This document shows, piece after piece, positions 4,508 through 6,027 of a DNA stretch of 6,027 bases. The position numbers and the translations under genes were made by a program. The notes beneath the pieces were generated by a model, which was not told the DNA's origin, did no database searches, and was given only the letters and a program-made list of their open reading frames with translations. Origin of the DNA: Acidimicrobiaceae bacterium (GTDB lineage Bacteria; Actinomycetota; Acidimicrobiia; Acidimicrobiales; Bog-793). Position 1 is the stretch's first letter. Each line of letters begins with the position of its first letter. The stretch lies in the NCBI GenBank assembly GCA_027306715.1, contig DAHUZG010000090.1, positions 1 to 6,027 on the forward strand. The letters are read 5' to 3'.

Positions 4508-5599
4508 TCAGAGGGTCCCGGTGAGCGCCTGGAGGCCGAGGCTCGTGAGGCCCACCGTCACCCAGAGGATCGCTCCGAGCGCGATCGGCGCCAGCCCGGC
4601 CCGCCGGATGTGGCCGACATCTGTCGAGAGCCCGATGGCGGCGAGCGCCGCGGTGATCATCCAGGTCGACATCTCCGAGAGGCCGTGATGCCAGGCGCTC
4701 GGGACAAGGCCCACGGTGTTGGCGACGACAGCGGCGACGAAGACGACGATGAACAGCGGGAGGATGCGCCGCAGCTCGAGCCGTCTGGCGGCGGTGCAAC
4801 CGGCCGCTTGGTGTCGGCGAGAACCCCGGACGGCGGCCAGCCCGAGGCAGATCGGGATGATGGCCAAGGTCCGGGTGAGCTTGACGATCACGCCGTAGGA
4901 GGCGGCGGCATGCCCGTAGATCGTGGAGGCGGCGACGACCGAGGAGAGGTCGTTGATGGCTGTCCCGCTCCACAGGCCGAAGGTGCGCTGGGAGAACCCG
5001 AAGAGGTGACCGAGGCTCGGATAGACGAGCACGGCGACGACGTTGAAGGTGAAGATCGTGGCGATGGCGTAGCTGACGTCGGCCTCCTCGGCGTCGATGA
5101 CGGCGTCTGTGGCGGCGATCGCCGAGGCGCCGCAGATCGCCGTGCCGACGCCGATCAGCGTCTTCAGGTCGCTTCTCAGGTGAAGCGCCCGGCCTGCTGC
5201 CCAGGCCACGACGAGGGCGACGACCAGCGTGCCGACAAGCACCGGCAGCGAGCGCGCCCCGGTCGAGAGCACCTGGGCCAGGGAGAGGCCGGACCCGAGC
5301 ACCACGATCGAGCCCTGGAGCACCTTTTTCGAGGTGAAGGCGATGCCAGGTACCAGGCGAGCCGAGGGGCGCCGGACGAGCGAGACGGCGATCCCCGAGA
5401 CGATGGCGATAACCGGAGCGCCCACCGTCGGGGCGAGGCCGCCGAGCGCTGTGGCGGCGGCGGCGATGGCTGCGGCGGCGAGGACCCCGGGGGCCAGTCC
5501 CCGGAGCACGCCAGGCAGCGCCCTCGCCCGGGAGAAGGCCATGCCTTCCCGGCCCGGCGTCTGGCTCGTGGGGATCTCGATCGCGATGGGGACGGGCAC
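4508..5599 (-). CDS. yeiH: YeiH/UPF0324-family membrane protein, putative sulfate exporter
   Basis: The 363-residue integral membrane protein has about nine or ten hydrophobic segments. Family-typical stretches are FTSKKVLQGSIVVLGSGLSL (88-107), GTAICGASAIAA (152-163), TIFTFNVVAVLVYP (181-194), FGLWSGTAINDLSSVVAA (207-224), VIVKLTRTLAIIP (237-249) and a C-terminal AAIGLSTDVGHIRRAG (320-335). The length is close to E. coli YeiH (about 350). The family is annotated as putative sulfate exporters, largely by genetic association with sulfur metabolism; direct transport evidence is thin. GTG at 5597-5599 is chosen because AGGAGG lies 6 bases upstream; the GTG at 5623 adds eight residues but has no Shine-Dalgarno sequence or leaderless promoter. 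A loop at about 258-276 is Arg-rich and variable. A convergent YeiE-like LysR gene and an upstream MarR gene are the candidate regulators. The ribosome binding site sits in a hairpin. Confidence 0.9.
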   Translation of the reverse strand: MPVPIAIEIPTSQTPGREGMAFSRARALPGVLRGLAPGVLAAAAIAAAATALGGLAPTVGAPVIAIVSGIAVSLVRRPSARLVPGIAFTSKKVLQGSIVVLGSGLSLAQVLSTGARSLPVLVGTLVVALVVAWAAGRALHLRSDLKTLIGVGTAICGASAIAATDAVIDAEEADVSYAIATIFTFNVVAVLVYPSLGHLFGFSQRTFGLWSGTAINDLSSVVAASTIYGHAAASYGVIVKLTRTLAIIPICLGLAAVRGSRRHQAAGCTAARRLELRRILPLFIVVFVAAVVANTVGLVPSAWHHGLSEMSTWMITAALAAIGLSTDVGHIRRAGLAPIALGAILWVTVGLTSLGLQALTGTL

Positions 5600-5603
5600 C
5601 GAG

Positions 5604-5618
5604 CACCTCCTTGAGGTG
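5604..5618 (-). promoter_or_regulatory. Hairpin enclosing the YeiH ribosome binding site
   Basis: In the transcript, CACCTC (5618 to 5613) pairs perfectly with GAGGTG (5609 to 5604) across the 3-base loop AAG. The Shine-Dalgarno sequence AGGAGG lies in the loop and 3' arm, so it would be hidden when the hairpin forms. The start codon GTG follows 4 bases after the stem. This could make translation conditional on a bound factor, an alternative upstream fold, or temperature. The pairing is seen; regulation is inferred. Confidence 0.5.
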
Positions 5619-5671
5619 TCCACTGTCCGCCCGGCTCAGCCATGCCGGAAGTGCAGATTGCCTGAGCACGT

Positions 5672-5689
5672 CCAAAGTTGCGCTTATGG
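5672..5689. promoter_or_regulatory. AT-richer imperfect dyad upstream of the YeiH-like gene
   Basis: CCAAAG, five bases, then CTTATGG form a dyad with one bulged base. It is one of the most AT-rich spots in the window and is centred about 80 bp upstream of the transporter start. This is a reasonable place for a LysR or MarR binding site within the 146-bp gap after marR. A possible -10 (CAATCT, minus strand, 5660 to 5655) lies just downstream, without a recognisable -35. Confidence 0.25.
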
Positions 5690-5696
5690 CTCGTGC

Positions 5697-5712
5697 CGCC
5701 GCCCACACGGCG
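5697..5712 (-). terminator. Short GC hairpin after marR, weak terminator candidate
   Basis: CGCCG and CGGCG form a perfect 5-bp stem around a 6-base loop, 34 bp after the marR stop codon in its direction of transcription. No U-tract follows and such short GC dyads arise easily in this composition. Confidence 0.2.
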
Positions 5713-5745
5713 ACGCGCATGACGCTGGCCGTCGGGCCTGCCAGG

Positions 5746-6027
5746 TCATCTCGGTCCCCGGTCCGATCCGGTCGCTGGCTGTGCGACGAGTGCTGGCAGG
5801 TCGAGGAGCTGGCGGAGCGTGGCGCCGTCGACCTGCCCGGAGAAGTGCCGCTCGACCGCCTCGACGAAGGCCGGCCGGGCGGCGGCAAAGACCTCGTGGC
5901 CTTCGGGGCTGAGGGCGCCATAGACGGTCCGACGGTCGCCCGGGTCGCGCTCGCGGACGAGAAGCCCGCGCTTCTCCAGGCGGTCGACGGTCTTGGTCAC
6001 CGCGCTCTTGGCGACACCGAGCCCCTC
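5746..6027 (-). CDS. MarR-family transcriptional regulator, C-terminal part (cut by window edge)
   Basis: The frame enters from the right edge and ends with TGA at 5746-5748, giving 93 residues. It starts inside the winged helix: GLGVAKSAVTKTVDRLEKRG is the recognition helix region, followed by LLVRERDPGDRRTVYGALSP, which carries the DPGDRR wing motif diagnostic of MarR proteins. EGHEVFAAARPAFVEAVERHF is the start of the C-terminal dimerisation helix. The N-terminal 50-60 residues lie beyond the window. The GTG at 5998-6000 is an internal valine, not the start, because the wing and recognition helix need the upstream residues. The gene is 146 bp upstream of the YeiH-like gene on the same strand, so it may share a transcript with it or regulate it; MarR proteins usually repress their own operon and a neighbouring transporter or enzyme gene. 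Confidence 0.9.
   Translation of the reverse strand, partial: EGLGVAKSAVTKTVDRLEKRGLLVRERDPGDRRTVYGALSPEGHEVFAAARPAFVEAVERHFSGQVDGATLRQLLDLPALVAQPATGSDRGPR

Noticed and set aside
4275..5921. Long 548-codon minus-strand frame overlapping the YeiH-like gene
   Set aside because: It is an out-of-frame shadow rich in Arg, Pro and His with no recognisable domain; the 363-residue frame has clear family motifs and a ribosome binding site.
5998..6000. GTG as the start of the MarR gene
   Set aside because: The frame stays open to the window edge and the residues before this codon belong to the MarR recognition helix, so the gene continues beyond the window.

Overview
The window is a GC-rich chromosomal segment whose base composition, GTG starts and probable leaderless promoters suggest an actinobacterium, possibly a deep-branching class such as Acidimicrobiia or Thermoleophilia. 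This is inference from composition and style; no marker gene here settles it.

Left part (1-951): the window opens with the N-terminal 129 codons of a tyrosine recombinase (phage-type integrase) on the minus strand. About 100 bp away is a complete tRNA-Pro(GGG) gene, also minus, whose 3' end points at the integrase. This is the classic edge of an integrative element in a tRNA gene: the element should extend left of position 1, and the chromosome should resume right of the tRNA. A set of three 9-bp repeats (two direct, one inverted) lies immediately ahead of the integrase ribosome binding site. On the chromosomal side is an overlooked 58-residue, very basic small protein (775-951, plus) with a good ribosome binding site.

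Middle part (952-3389): a GntR-family regulator of the HutC/UTRA type is followed on the same strand by a DHA2-type (14-helix) major facilitator exporter. A perfect 16-bp palindrome upstream of the regulator has a near copy of its 10-bp core inside the exporter promoter. The two genes therefore look like a self-contained ligand-responsive export module with a predicted operator.

Right part (3390-6027): a LysR regulator resembling Escherichia coli YeiE converges on a YeiH/UPF0324 membrane protein (putative sulfate exporter family). The start of a second transcription unit, the C-terminal part of a MarR regulator, lies upstream of the transporter on the same strand. A YeiE-like regulator beside a YeiH-like transporter suggests a sulfite/sulfate stress module. 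The transporter's Shine-Dalgarno sequence is buried in a perfect 6-bp hairpin.

Three plus-strand genes (gntR, MFS, lysR) each have a TANNNT-like -10 box ending 6 or 7 bases before the start codon and no convincing Shine-Dalgarno sequence. They are probably transcribed as leaderless mRNAs. The integrase, the small protein and the YeiH-like gene have clear Shine-Dalgarno sequences instead. No CRISPR array, insertion sequence, rRNA gene or obvious defence system is visible.
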